Shown here: positions 18,254-26,115 of the stretch, piece by piece
Position numbering within the stretch: the first letter of the stretch is position 1
How the letters are laid out: each line of letters opens with the position of its first letter
Origin: JAFASC01 sp034669505
GTDB taxonomy: Bacteria > Pseudomonadota > Alphaproteobacteria > Rhizobiales > Beijerinckiaceae
DNA: 64,000 bases
Direction of reading: 5' to 3'
Assembly: GCA_034669505.1 (NCBI GenBank)
Contig: JAXDNJ010000066.1
Span: 31,061 to 95,060 of the forward strand
Program-made: the position numbers and the translations under genes
The notes under the pieces: model-generated
What the model saw: the letters and a program-made list of their open reading frames with translations, nothing else
Database searches by the model: none
What the model was told of the DNA's origin: nothing

Positions 18254-18806
18254 TTGGCGCGCGGCACCTCTCGCGCTGCTTGCGATGGCCGGCACTTGGA
18301 GCGCCTCTGCACAGGAGCGTTATGGCATCGGCCGCGCCGCGACGCCGGCGGAAATCGCCGGCTGGAATATCGATGTCGGCGGCAATGACGGCTCGAATCT
18401 CCCGGCCGGCAGCGGCACTGTCGAGCGCGGCAAGACTGTCTTCGCCGAGCAATGCGCATCCTGCCATGGCGACAACGGACAGGGCGGGATCGGCGATCGC
18501 CTGGTTGGAGGCAAGGGAACGCTTGCCTCGCCGAAGCCGGTCAAGACGGTCGGCAGCTACTGGCCATACGCGCCGACCTTGTTCGACTACATCCGCCGCG
18601 CCATGCCGATGAATGCGCCGCAATCTCTAGGCGATACCGACGTGTATGCGGTCTCGGCTTACGTGCTGCACCTCAACGGGTTGCTCCCGGCCGACGCAAC
18701 ACTCGATGCCAAGAGCTTGAGCGCGATCAAGATGCCGAACCGCGACATGTTCGTCGGCGACCCGCGTCCCGACGTCAAAATTCCGGCCTGTACGAAGGAT
18801 TGCTGA
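18240..18806 (+). CDS. Periplasmic cytochrome c, electron-acceptor subunit of the sulfite dehydrogenase
   Basis: 188 residues with an N-terminal signal peptide (to about residue 25) and one haem-binding CASCH at residues 72-76. It overlaps the soxC-like gene by 14 bases. It has a single haem site, whereas classical SoxD is about twice as long with two, so it resembles the short SoxD/SorB-type partners. A Met ligand is likely in the AMPMNAPQSL segment. Two cysteines near the C-terminus (PACTKDC) are additional and may form a disulfide. Confidence 0.88.
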   Translation: MRKRNWRAAPLALLAMAGTWSASAQERYGIGRAATPAEIAGWNIDVGGNDGSNLPAGSGTVERGKTVFAEQCASCHGDNGQGGIGDRLVGGKGTLASPKPVKTVGSYWPYAPTLFDYIRRAMPMNAPQSLGDTDVYAVSAYVLHLNGLLPADATLDAKSLSAIKMPNRDMFVGDPRPDVKIPACTKDC

Positions 18807-18823
18807 GCGCCGGGCCGCAAACA

Positions 18824-18856
18824 AAAAGGGCGCCCCGAACGGGACGCCCTCTTTCA
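18824..18856. terminator. Bidirectional Rho-independent terminator
   Basis: The 10-bp stem AGGGCGCCCC/GGGACGCCCT (18827-18836 with 18841-18850, one mismatch) has the loop GAAC. On the minus strand it is followed by TTTTTG, ending hsp20. On the plus strand it is followed by CTTT, ending the cytochrome gene. Confidence 0.85.
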
Positions 18857-18875
18857 TTCAAAACCAAAGCGCCAA

Positions 18876-19340
18876 TTACGCCGCCTTCGATTCCACGACG
18901 CGCGGGCCGTTTGCCTTGCCGATCGGGATCGAGCGGGGCTTCTGCGCCTCGGGGATCTCGCGGACGAGGTCGACGTGCAGCAGGCCGTTCTCGAGGCTCG
19001 CGCCGGTCACCTGGACATGGTCGGCGAGCTGGAAGCGGCGCTCGAAGGCACGCGCGGCAATGCCCTGATAAAGGACTTCGGAGCGGATGTCGCCGTCGGC
19101 GCGCTGCTCTTTCGAGCCCTTGATGGTCAGGGTGTTTTCGCGGCTCTCGAGCGAGAGCTCGTTCTCGCCGAAGCCGGCGACCGCGACGGTAATGCGATAG
19201 GCATTCTCGCCGGTGCGCTCGATATTATAGGGCGGATAGGTCGGGGCGGGTTCCGCACCGGTCGCCTGGTCGAGCATTGTGAAGAGACGGTCGAAGCCGA
19301 CGGTCGAGCGATAAAGCGGCGAGAGATCATAAGAACGCAT
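18876..19340 (-). CDS. Small heat shock protein, Hsp20/IbpA family
   Basis: 154 residues. It binds unfolding proteins in the cytoplasm. The N-terminal segment YDLSPLYRSTVGFDRLF is the standard class A alphaproteobacterial Hsp20 start. The alpha-crystallin core runs from about residue 36 to 128 and contains YRITVAVAGF and the A-x-x-x-G-L-L motif (ASLENGLLHVDL). A C-terminal I-x-I (SIPI) anchors oligomers. The start at 19340 lies five bases after GGAGGA. Its leader folds as a ROSE element (separate entry), so translation is probably temperature-controlled. Confidence 0.93.
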   Translation of the reverse strand: MRSYDLSPLYRSTVGFDRLFTMLDQATGAEPAPTYPPYNIERTGENAYRITVAVAGFGENELSLESRENTLTIKGSKEQRADGDIRSEVLYQGIAARAFERRFQLADHVQVTGASLENGLLHVDLVREIPEAQKPRSIPIGKANGPRVVESKAA

Positions 19341-19415
19341 GGCATATCCTCCATTTCGAAGCGACATGCGGCGCACCCGGAAGGGCGTGAATTGCACCGG
19401 CCCAAGAGCGCCGTC
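19341..19415 (-). promoter_or_regulatory. ROSE-type RNA thermometer in the hsp20 leader
   Basis: On the minus strand, bases 19367-19344 read ATGTCGCTTC, GAAAT, GGAGGATAT. The UCGCU segment pairs with AGGA of the ribosome site and leaves one G bulged; this is the signature of the ROSE 3' hairpin in rhizobial small heat-shock genes. A second helix is possible upstream: CGGCGC (19413-19408) with GCGCCG (19374-19369). The pairing was drawn by hand and no folding energy was computed. Confidence 0.75.
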
Positions 19416-19499
19416 GTCAACGCGCGTCCGTTATGGCCCGCGCTGATTTTTGAGTTAAGAAGTGCGATTTTCGGCTGCAAGAGGCGGCGCCAAAAAATT

Positions 19500-20912
19500 T
19501 TACGCGCGGGCTTTGCCCCATCCGCTTCGTGCTAACGCCGCGGCGCTGATCAGCGCGTACGCGATCGACGACCCCGCGACCAGCGCGAACAGCACGCTCA
19601 GGCTGACGTTGAAGCGGGTCACCGCGATCCAGCCGAGCACGGCAGCGATCACGAGCCGCAGCGTGCCCGCCAAAAATGGCCACAGGATCGTGCCGGCGCC
19701 TTGGCTGGCGAAATAGATGAGCAAGCCGAGCGCTATGAAGCCGTAGAATGGTCCTACCTCCCGAAGGTAAAGCGCTCCCGTCGCGAGTACCTCCGGCTCG
19801 TTCGTGAACATTCCCATCCAAGCCTGCGGCACGAAGGCAACGAAAAGCCCGATCGCTTCGAGAACGAGCGCCGCAAAGATCGCGCCGGTCCAGGCGATCC
19901 GGCGGGCGCGGGCAATTTGGCCGGCGCCGACATTGGTGCCAACCATCGTCACCAGCGCAGTGCCAAGCCCGAACATCAGCGGGATCATGAGATAATCGAG
20001 GCGCGACGCGGTGCCGTAGCCGGCAAGCGCCTCGACCCCGAAGACGCCCACTGCGCCGGTGACCAGCACGACGGTGAGATTGCTCTGCACGGTGCCGAGC
20101 GCGGAAAGGAGCCCGACGCGCAGGATGTCGCGGAACAGGCGCCACTCGGGCTTGGCCCAGCGCAGGTTCAGCCCGGCATAGCCGCTGCGCAAATAGAAGA
20201 AGAGCACGGCGGTCGAGCCGACATAATAGACAAGGATCGCGGCGCCCGCCCCCGCCACTTCAAGGCGCGGAAACGGTCCAAAGCCAAAGATGAAAGCCGG
20301 CGACAGCGGGATCAAAAGCGCGCTGCCTGCAAGGATGATCAGCGCCGGCGCCTTGACGTTGCCGACGCCCCGCAAAGCCGCCGCCGCAAGGTTGGTCAAC
20401 CATATCGGCACCGCGCCGACGAAGACCATCGCGGAGTAGAGCACCGCCGCGTCGAGCGCGGCACCGTGGCCACCGAGCGCGCGATAGAGAGGCGGCCCGA
20501 AGATGAGCGCCGCGGCCATAAAGACGACGCCGCAGATGATTGCGATGATCATCGCGTGGAAGAGCAACGCGTCGGCATCGGTGCGGCGCCCGGCGCCGAC
20601 TGCGCGGGCGATTGCCGAGGCCACGCCGCCGCCGACGCCGCCGTTCGACATCATCTGCATCAGCATGAGGATGGGGAACACCAACGCCACGCCGGCGAGC
20701 GCTTCGGTGCCGAGGAAGCTCACGTAGAACGTCTCGGCGACGCCGACGAGCGTCTGCGTCACGAGGACGGTGACCGTCGGCACCGCAAACCGCAGCATCG
20801 TCGGCAGGATTGGGCCTTCCAGCATCGCTTGGCGCGCAGGGAGGCGCTTTGCTGAAGCGGGTGCCTCGACAGCACTCGTTCCGATCGCAACGGCGTCCGC
20901 TTGCGCCTGCAT
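19500..20912 (-). CDS. MATE family multidrug/sodium or proton antiporter
   Basis: 470-residue inner-membrane protein with about twelve hydrophobic segments in two related halves (starts near residues 35 and 255), as in NorM/DinF-type MATE exporters. The first half has FAVPTVTVLVTQTLVGVAE and the second repeats the pattern with GLLSALGTVQSNLTVVLV. Substrate unknown. It is divergent from a MarR-family gene 84 bases away, the usual arrangement for a drug-responsive repressor and its pump. Confidence 0.9.
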   Translation of the reverse strand: MQAQADAVAIGTSAVEAPASAKRLPARQAMLEGPILPTMLRFAVPTVTVLVTQTLVGVAETFYVSFLGTEALAGVALVFPILMLMQMMSNGGVGGGVASAIARAVGAGRRTDADALLFHAMIIAIICGVVFMAAALIFGPPLYRALGGHGAALDAAVLYSAMVFVGAVPIWLTNLAAAALRGVGNVKAPALIILAGSALLIPLSPAFIFGFGPFPRLEVAGAGAAILVYYVGSTAVLFFYLRSGYAGLNLRWAKPEWRLFRDILRVGLLSALGTVQSNLTVVLVTGAVGVFGVEALAGYGTASRLDYLMIPLMFGLGTALVTMVGTNVGAGQIARARRIAWTGAIFAALVLEAIGLFVAFVPQAWMGMFTNEPEVLATGALYLREVGPFYGFIALGLLIYFASQGAGTILWPFLAGTLRLVIAAVLGWIAVTRFNVSLSVLFALVAGSSIAYALISAAALARSGWGKARA

Positions 20913-20942
20913 GTTCGCGTCCTTGCCGCCGGAAGACGTTAT

Positions 20943-20970
20943 CTGTATATGCAGCTATTGTATGCGCGTC
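20943..20970. promoter_or_regulatory. Candidate MarR operator between the pump and its regulator
   Basis: CTGTATATGCAG (20943-20954) is a near-palindrome with one mismatched symmetric pair. The TGTAT half recurs at 20959. It lies in the short divergent spacer, where a MarR dimer would be expected to bind. Confidence 0.35.
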
Positions 20971-20996
20971 AATTCACGAGGTCGCAGACCGCCAGC

Positions 20997-21530
20997 ATGG
21001 CAGCTATGTTCGCGGATATGAGAGAACAAATTGAGCCCGCCTCCGGGGACCCAAACCCCGCCTCGACGCGCTGCACCTGCCGGCGTCTGCGCCGCATGGC
21101 GCGGCTGGTCACGCAACTCTATGATGAGGCGCTCTCCGCGCACGATCTGACGATCGCGCAATTCGGCCTGATGACGACGATCGCCGAGCATCGGCGAACG
21201 AGTGGCAAAGACATCTCAATCGGCGCGCTGGCGAACGTCGTCGGCCTCGATCCGACGACGCTCAACCGCAATCTGAGTAAATTGCAGCGGGACAAGCTCG
21301 CCGAAGTCCGGCCCGACGATAAGGACCGCCGCGTTCGCGCCGTCGCGCTCACTCCGGCGGGCCGGCAGCGGCTGAAGAACGCCGTTCCCGCGTGGCGCGC
21401 GGCGCAGGCCGATCTTGAAGCGCGGCTCGGCCGCGACACTGCTGTCGAGCTCAACGACACACTCGACCGCTCCCGCGACCGCCTCATCGACAGCTTGCGC
21501 ACTTCCCAATCGGAGCCGGCGCAGGCATAA
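20997..21530 (+). CDS. MarR family transcriptional regulator
   Basis: 177 residues from the ATG at 20997; later ATGs at 21006 and 21018 are equally possible and no start has a clear ribosome site. The winged-helix core (about residues 45-130) contains ISIGALANVVGLDPTTLNRNLSKLQ as the recognition helix and DDKDRRVRAVALTPAG as the wing, both classical MarR features. The N-terminal cysteine pair CTC (near residue 26) could sense oxidants, which is inference. It probably represses the divergent MATE gene and itself. Confidence 0.85.
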   Translation: MAAMFADMREQIEPASGDPNPASTRCTCRRLRRMARLVTQLYDEALSAHDLTIAQFGLMTTIAEHRRTSGKDISIGALANVVGLDPTTLNRNLSKLQRDKLAEVRPDDKDRRVRAVALTPAGRQRLKNAVPAWRAAQADLEARLGRDTAVELNDTLDRSRDRLIDSLRTSQSEPAQA

Positions 21531-21559
21531 AGCAGCGCTTCGACGGCCTCAGCGCTCGC

Positions 21560-22585
21560 ATGGACATCTTCGCCAATCCGAACAATCCGGCGCCGCCCGG
21601 CGCGATCGTTTCCCCCGTCCGGACGGCGGACGACATCCTGTTGCGCGTCGTACGTTGGGTCCCGGACGGCGAGCCGCTCGGCACCGTGGCAATCTTCCAG
21701 GGCCGCACCGAATTTATCGAAAAATATTTCGAGGTGGCGGCCGAACTGCTTGCGCGCGGCTTCGTGGTCGTCGCGATGGATTGGCGCGGCCAGGGCCTGT
21801 CGGATCGGGATCTAAGGGAGGCACGCAAGGGGCATGTCGACGATTTCGCCTTTTACGAGCGCGATCTCGACGCGTTGCACCAGCAAGTGCTGCAGTTCTT
21901 GTGTCCGCAACCGTGGTTCGCGCTCGGCCATTCCATGGGCGGCGCGATCTTGCTCGCGCAAGCCCGCGCCGGGCGCTCGCCCTTTGCGCGGATGGTCCTC
22001 TCGGCGCCGATGATCGACATTCACGGGCTGCGCTTCCCGCGGCTGGTCCGCGCGCTCGCCGAGGCTCTCGATATGATCGGCCTCGGCACCGCCTACGTAC
22101 CGGGGGGGTCGCGGATCGGTGTGCAGGAGCGCGCCTCCGAAGGCAATGTGCTGACCTCCGATCCGGTGCGCTTCGCGCGCACCGCCGACATGCTCAAGGC
22201 CTTTCCGCAGCTCGGCCTCGGCGATCCAACAGTGGGCTGGCTCAATGCGGCCTTCCGCATGATGGACGAATTCGGCGACGCCGAATATCCGCGCCGGACA
22301 TTCACGCCGACGCTCGTCCTTGGCGCGGGTGAGGATCGCGTCGTTTCAACGCTCGCACTCGAGCGGTTCGCGACGCGCCTCAAAGTCGGACGGTTGATCG
22401 TCATCCCCGACGCGCAGCACGAAATCCTGATGGAGCGCGATCACATCCGCGCGCAATTCTGGGCAGCATTCGACGTCTTCATTCCCGGCGAGCACTTCTC
22501 CGTCGCGGCTCTCGAAGCAGCGTGGGAAGCGAGGAAGGCGCTACGTTCCCGCCGGGGCTGGTTCCGGCGCCGGCAAATGGCCTAG
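21560..22585 (+). CDS. Alpha/beta hydrolase, lysophospholipase-like
   Basis: 341 residues of the serine hydrolase fold, similar to PldB or monoacylglycerol lipases. The nucleophile elbow is GHSMGGA (serine near residue 135). The oxyanion region carries VVAMDWRGQGLSDR. The acid is likely Asp in LGAGEDRVV and the histidine is in IPDAQHEILMERD. No signal peptide. It lies 30 bases after the MarR gene on the same strand and may be cotranscribed. The substrate is probably a lysolipid or monoglyceride. Confidence 0.85.
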   Translation: MDIFANPNNPAPPGAIVSPVRTADDILLRVVRWVPDGEPLGTVAIFQGRTEFIEKYFEVAAELLARGFVVVAMDWRGQGLSDRDLREARKGHVDDFAFYERDLDALHQQVLQFLCPQPWFALGHSMGGAILLAQARAGRSPFARMVLSAPMIDIHGLRFPRLVRALAEALDMIGLGTAYVPGGSRIGVQERASEGNVLTSDPVRFARTADMLKAFPQLGLGDPTVGWLNAAFRMMDEFGDAEYPRRTFTPTLVLGAGEDRVVSTLALERFATRLKVGRLIVIPDAQHEILMERDHIRAQFWAAFDVFIPGEHFSVAALEAAWEARKALRSRRGWFRRRQMA

Positions 22586-22683
22586 TCCTTCTGCGGACTT
22601 GCGGACTGTTGCACCGCGTTGACTTGGCGTAGACCCCCGATTACCACGGGCGGCCACAGCGCCCCGGCGCTCAGGAGTTCTCG

Positions 22684-23433
22684 ATGAAAATCTTGGTCCC
22701 CGTCAAAAGGGTCATCGATTACAACGTAAAGGTTCGTGTGAAGAGCGACGGTTCGGGCGTCGAGCTTGCCAACGTGAAGATGTCGATGAACCCGTTCGAC
22801 GAGATCGCCGTGGAAGAGGCACTGCGGCTCAGGGAAGCCGGCAAGGCAACCGAAATCATCGTCGTCTCGATCGGGCCGCAGCAATGCTCGGAGACGATCC
22901 GCACCGGCCTCGCGATGGGCGCCGACCGCGGCATTCTGGTGAAGACCGACGCGCCACCGGAGCCGCTCGCGGTTGCAAAAATTCTCAAAAGTATCGCGCA
23001 GGAGGAGCAGCCCGGCCTGATCATCATGGGCAAGCAGGCAATCGATGACGATTGCAATCAGACCGGGCAGATGCTCGCCGCTTTGCTTGGTTGGGGCCAA
23101 GGCACGTTTGCCTCGAAGATCGTGATCGACGGGGAGAAGGTGGACGTGACGCGCGAGGTCGATGGCGGCCTGCAAACCGTCACGTTAAAAATGCCGGCAG
23201 TGGTGACGACCGACCTGCGCCTCAACGAGCCGCGTTATGCCTCGCTACCGAACATCATGAAGGCGAAGAAGAAACCGATCGCCGACAAGAGCCCGGCCGA
23301 TTACGGTGTCGATGTCGCGCCCCGCCTGAAGGTTCTGAAAACCGTCGAGCCGCCGGGCCGCAAGGCCGGCGTGAAGGTCGCCACTGTCCAAGAACTCGTC
23401 TCAAAGCTCAAGAATGAAGTCGGGGTGATCTGA
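22684..23433 (+). CDS. etfB: Electron transfer flavoprotein beta subunit
   Basis: 249 residues, full length. It starts MKILVPVKRVIDYN and contains the AMP-binding beta-ETF region and the family signature VDVTREVDGGLQTV. With EtfA it accepts electrons from acyl-CoA and related dehydrogenases and passes them to ETF:ubiquinone oxidoreductase. The ribosome site CAGGAG precedes it. Its stop overlaps the etfA start (TGATG at 23431). Confidence 0.96.
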   Translation: MKILVPVKRVIDYNVKVRVKSDGSGVELANVKMSMNPFDEIAVEEALRLREAGKATEIIVVSIGPQQCSETIRTGLAMGADRGILVKTDAPPEPLAVAKILKSIAQEEQPGLIIMGKQAIDDDCNQTGQMLAALLGWGQGTFASKIVIDGEKVDVTREVDGGLQTVTLKMPAVVTTDLRLNEPRYASLPNIMKAKKKPIADKSPADYGVDVAPRLKVLKTVEPPGRKAGVKVATVQELVSKLKNEVGVI

Positions 23434-24377
23434 TGGCGACGCTGGTTCTCGCCGAGGTCCACGGCACCAAGCTGAACGAGGCGACGGCAAAGGCGCTGAC
23501 GGCGGCCGCCGAGATCGGCCAGCCCGTGCACATCCTCGTTGCCGGCGAGAACGTGAAGGGCGCTGCCGAAGAAGCCGCGAAACTCGCCGGGGTCGAGAAG
23601 GTCCACCTCGCCGACGGACCGCAATACGCGCATCAGCTCGCCGAGCCCGTCGCCGCGCTTTTGGTGAAGATGGCGGAGCACCATCCGGTTATCGTCGCGC
23701 CGGCGACAAGCGCGGCGAAGAACATCATGCCGCGCGTCGCCGCGCTGCTTGACGTCATGCAGATTTCCGAGATCAGCAAGGTGGTCTCGCCCGACACGTT
23801 CGAGCGTCCGATCTATGCCGGCAATGCCGTCCAGACGGTGCAGACTTCCGACGCCAAGAAAGTGATCACGGTGCGCACGTCCGCCTTCAAGGCGACGGGC
23901 GAAGGCGGCAGCGCGGCGATCGAGCCGATATCGCCCGCGGGCGACCCGGGCGTCTCCAGCTTCAAGGAAGAGAACCTCGCGAAATCCGACCGGCCGGAAC
24001 TCGCGGCGGCCAAGATCATCATTTCCGGCGGTCGCGCGATGCAGAACGCGGAGAATTTCAAGACCTATATCGAGCCGATTGCCGATCGCCTGGGCGCGGC
24101 GATGGGCGCCTCGCGCGCCGCGGTCGACGCGGGCTACGCGCCGAACGACTGGCAGGTCGGGCAGACCGGCAAGGTCGTCGCGCCGGACCTCTATGTGGCG
24201 GTCGGCATATCGGGCGCGATCCAGCACCTTGCGGGGATGAAGGACTCGAAGGTGATCGTCGCCATCAACAAGGACGAGGAGGCGCCGATCTTCCAGGTCG
24301 CCGATTACGGTCTCGTCGGCGATCTCTTCAAAGTGCTGCCGGAGCTCGACAAGGAACTGGAGAAGGCAGGCCGTTGA
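23433..24377 (+). CDS. etfA: Electron transfer flavoprotein alpha subunit
   Basis: 314 residues. The C-terminal FAD-binding domain (about 185-314) has SGGRAMQNAENF, the arginine-bearing GASRAAVDAGYAPNDWQVGQTGK segment, and LYVAVGISGAIQHLAGM, all standard for EtfA. One-base overlap with etfB gives coupled translation. The next gene is a hydroxyacyl-CoA dehydrogenase 69 bases on, which ties the pair to fatty-acid or butyrate metabolism. Confidence 0.96.
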   Translation: MATLVLAEVHGTKLNEATAKALTAAAEIGQPVHILVAGENVKGAAEEAAKLAGVEKVHLADGPQYAHQLAEPVAALLVKMAEHHPVIVAPATSAAKNIMPRVAALLDVMQISEISKVVSPDTFERPIYAGNAVQTVQTSDAKKVITVRTSAFKATGEGGSAAIEPISPAGDPGVSSFKEENLAKSDRPELAAAKIIISGGRAMQNAENFKTYIEPIADRLGAAMGASRAAVDAGYAPNDWQVGQTGKVVAPDLYVAVGISGAIQHLAGMKDSKVIVAINKDEEAPIFQVADYGLVGDLFKVLPELDKELEKAGR

Positions 24378-24446
24378 CGCCGCTCGCCTTTACCGCAGTG
24401 CAATGTTGCTTATGATGAGCGCTGTCGCAAAGGTTCAGGTAAGAGG

Positions 24447-25328
24447 ATGAGCGCCGAAATCCGCAAAGTGGGAGTGATCGGCGCGGGCCAGATGGGCAAG
24501 GGCATCGCCCAGGTCTGTGCGGTCGCTGGTCTCGACGTCAGCCTCAACGACGTTTCGGAAGAACGCATCAAGGAGGCCCTCGCGGATATCGATTCCTCGA
24601 TGGCCCGTCAGATTGAACGCCATCGCCTCGACGATGGCGCCCGCGCCGCCGCGCTCCAGCGTATCCAGCCGGCACGCGATTACGCGGCGCTTGCAGATTG
24701 CGACATCGTCATAGAGGCGGCGACCGAGAACGAGGAGACCAAGCGCGCAATTTTTCGCGAGCTCTGCCCCACGCTAAAGCCGGAGGCGATGCTTGCCTCG
24801 AATACATCCTCGATCTCGATCACGCGGCTTGCCTCGATCACGGATCGGCCGGAGCGCTTCATCGGCATTCATTTCATGAATCCCGTGCCGCGCATGCAGC
24901 TCGTCGAGCTGATCCGCGGTATCGCCACCGAAGACGCGACCTACGAAGCCTCGCGCGATTTCTGCCTGAAACTCGGCAAGACGGTCACCGTCTCGGAAGA
25001 TTTCCCCGCCTTCATCGTCAATCGCATTCTTTTGCCGATGATCAACGAGGCGATCTACACGCTTTATGAGGGCGTCGGCTCGGTGGACTCGATCGATACA
25101 GCCATGAAGCTCGGCGCCAATCATCCGATGGGGCCATTACAGCTCGCCGATTTCATCGGGCTCGATATTTGCCTGTCGGTCATGCAGGTGCTGCACGAGG
25201 GCCTCGCAGATTCGAAATACCGGCCGTGTCCGCTCCTGGTGAAGTACGTCGAAGCGGGCTGGCTTGGACGCAAGACAAAGCGCGGATTTTACGATTATCG
25301 CAGCGGAACGCCGATCCCGACGCGGTAA
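24447..25328 (+). CDS. 3-hydroxybutyryl-CoA dehydrogenase
   Basis: 293 residues. The N-terminal Rossmann fold has GVIGAGQMGKGIAQVCA for NAD(P). The catalytic His-Glu pair lies in GIHFMNPVPRMQLVELIRG, and the C-terminal dimer domain carries DSIDTAMKLGANHPMGPLQLADFIGLD. It interconverts acetoacetyl-CoA and 3-hydroxybutyryl-CoA in butyrate or polyhydroxybutyrate metabolism. Names in use are hbdA, paaH and mmgB, and the sequence does not separate them. It follows etfBA, with which it could form one transcript. Confidence 0.94.
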   Translation: MSAEIRKVGVIGAGQMGKGIAQVCAVAGLDVSLNDVSEERIKEALADIDSSMARQIERHRLDDGARAAALQRIQPARDYAALADCDIVIEAATENEETKRAIFRELCPTLKPEAMLASNTSSISITRLASITDRPERFIGIHFMNPVPRMQLVELIRGIATEDATYEASRDFCLKLGKTVTVSEDFPAFIVNRILLPMINEAIYTLYEGVGSVDSIDTAMKLGANHPMGPLQLADFIGLDICLSVMQVLHEGLADSKYRPCPLLVKYVEAGWLGRKTKRGFYDYRSGTPIPTR

Positions 25329-25439
25329 TCTGTCCGGGGCTCGATCGAAGGACTGGGGGTTCACAAGCCCGTCACGAGCCCTGTAGAATACGCGGGCGGC
25401 AGATTCGAAGGGGCTTCACGACGGGAGGAGGTGCCCGGG

Positions 25440-26009
25440 TTGACGATTCATGTTCATCCACTCGTGTCGCCCGAGGCCTGCCCGGCGCTCGTTCTCAATG
25501 CGGATTTCCGGCCGCTGAGTTATTATCCACTGTCGCTGTGGTCGTGGCAGGATGCGATCAAGGCCGTGTTCCTCGACCGGGTGAACATCGTCTCGAATTA
25601 CGAGCGCATCGTGCGCAGCCCGAGCTTCGAGATGGCGCTGCCCTCGGTCGTGTCGCTGAAGAACTACGTCAAGCCGTCGCGCCATCCCGCCTTCACCCGG
25701 TTCAACGTGTTCCTGCGCGATCGCTTCACCTGCCAGTATTGCGGCGATCGGGATGAGCTGACGTTCGACCATGTCGTGCCGCGCTCGAAAGGCGGCACCA
25801 CGACCTGGGAGAACGTGGTCGCGGCTTGTTCCGGCTGCAATCTCCGGAAGGGCGATCGCCTGACGCGCCAGGCGCATATGTGGCCGGCGCGCATGCCGTA
25901 TCAGCCGACCGTGCACGATCTGCATCAGAACGGGCGGCTGTTTCCGCCGAACTATCTGCACGAAAGCTGGATGGATTATCTCTACTGGGATTCCGTGCTC
26001 GAGCCGTGA
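25440..26009 (+). CDS. HNH family endonuclease, solitary
   Basis: About 189 residues. The zinc-binding cysteines are CQYC (98, 101) and CSGC (about 127, 130). The HNH core is FDHVVPRSKGG (Asp110, His111) with Asn in SGCNLRKGDR. The long N-terminal domain, starting CPALVLNADFRPLSYYPLS, is typical of the alphaproteobacterial HNH proteins related to phage and McrA-like nucleases. TTG at 25440 is preferred because GGAGGAGG ends eight bases before it; a GTG at 25431 would lie inside that site. No methylase or phage gene is adjacent. Confidence 0.85.
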   Translation: MTIHVHPLVSPEACPALVLNADFRPLSYYPLSLWSWQDAIKAVFLDRVNIVSNYERIVRSPSFEMALPSVVSLKNYVKPSRHPAFTRFNVFLRDRFTCQYCGDRDELTFDHVVPRSKGGTTTWENVVAACSGCNLRKGDRLTRQAHMWPARMPYQPTVHDLHQNGRLFPPNYLHESWMDYLYWDSVLEP

Positions 26010-26059
26010 TCCTCGGCCGTCAGGACCGGGTTCCGCCGGATCATCCACGTCATCATGGT

Positions 26060-26106
26060 ACTGCAGACTGGAAACGGATGGCCGGAACAAGTCCGGTTAT
26101 GACGCG
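26060..26106. repeat. Partial copy of the 'GLVPAI' intergenic repeat
   Basis: Bases 26078-26086 (ATGGCCGGA) pair with 26092-26100 (TCCGGTTAT) around an ACAAG loop. The minus strand reads VITGLVPAI, the translation known from short intergenic repeats scattered through Hyphomicrobiales genomes. It occupies the gap between the HNH and nitrilase genes. Confidence 0.55.
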
Positions 26107-26115
26107 GTGTTGCGC

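Noticed and set aside
19701..20855. 384-residue plus-strand frame inside the MATE gene
   Set aside because: Charged low-complexity shadow of a clear membrane protein.
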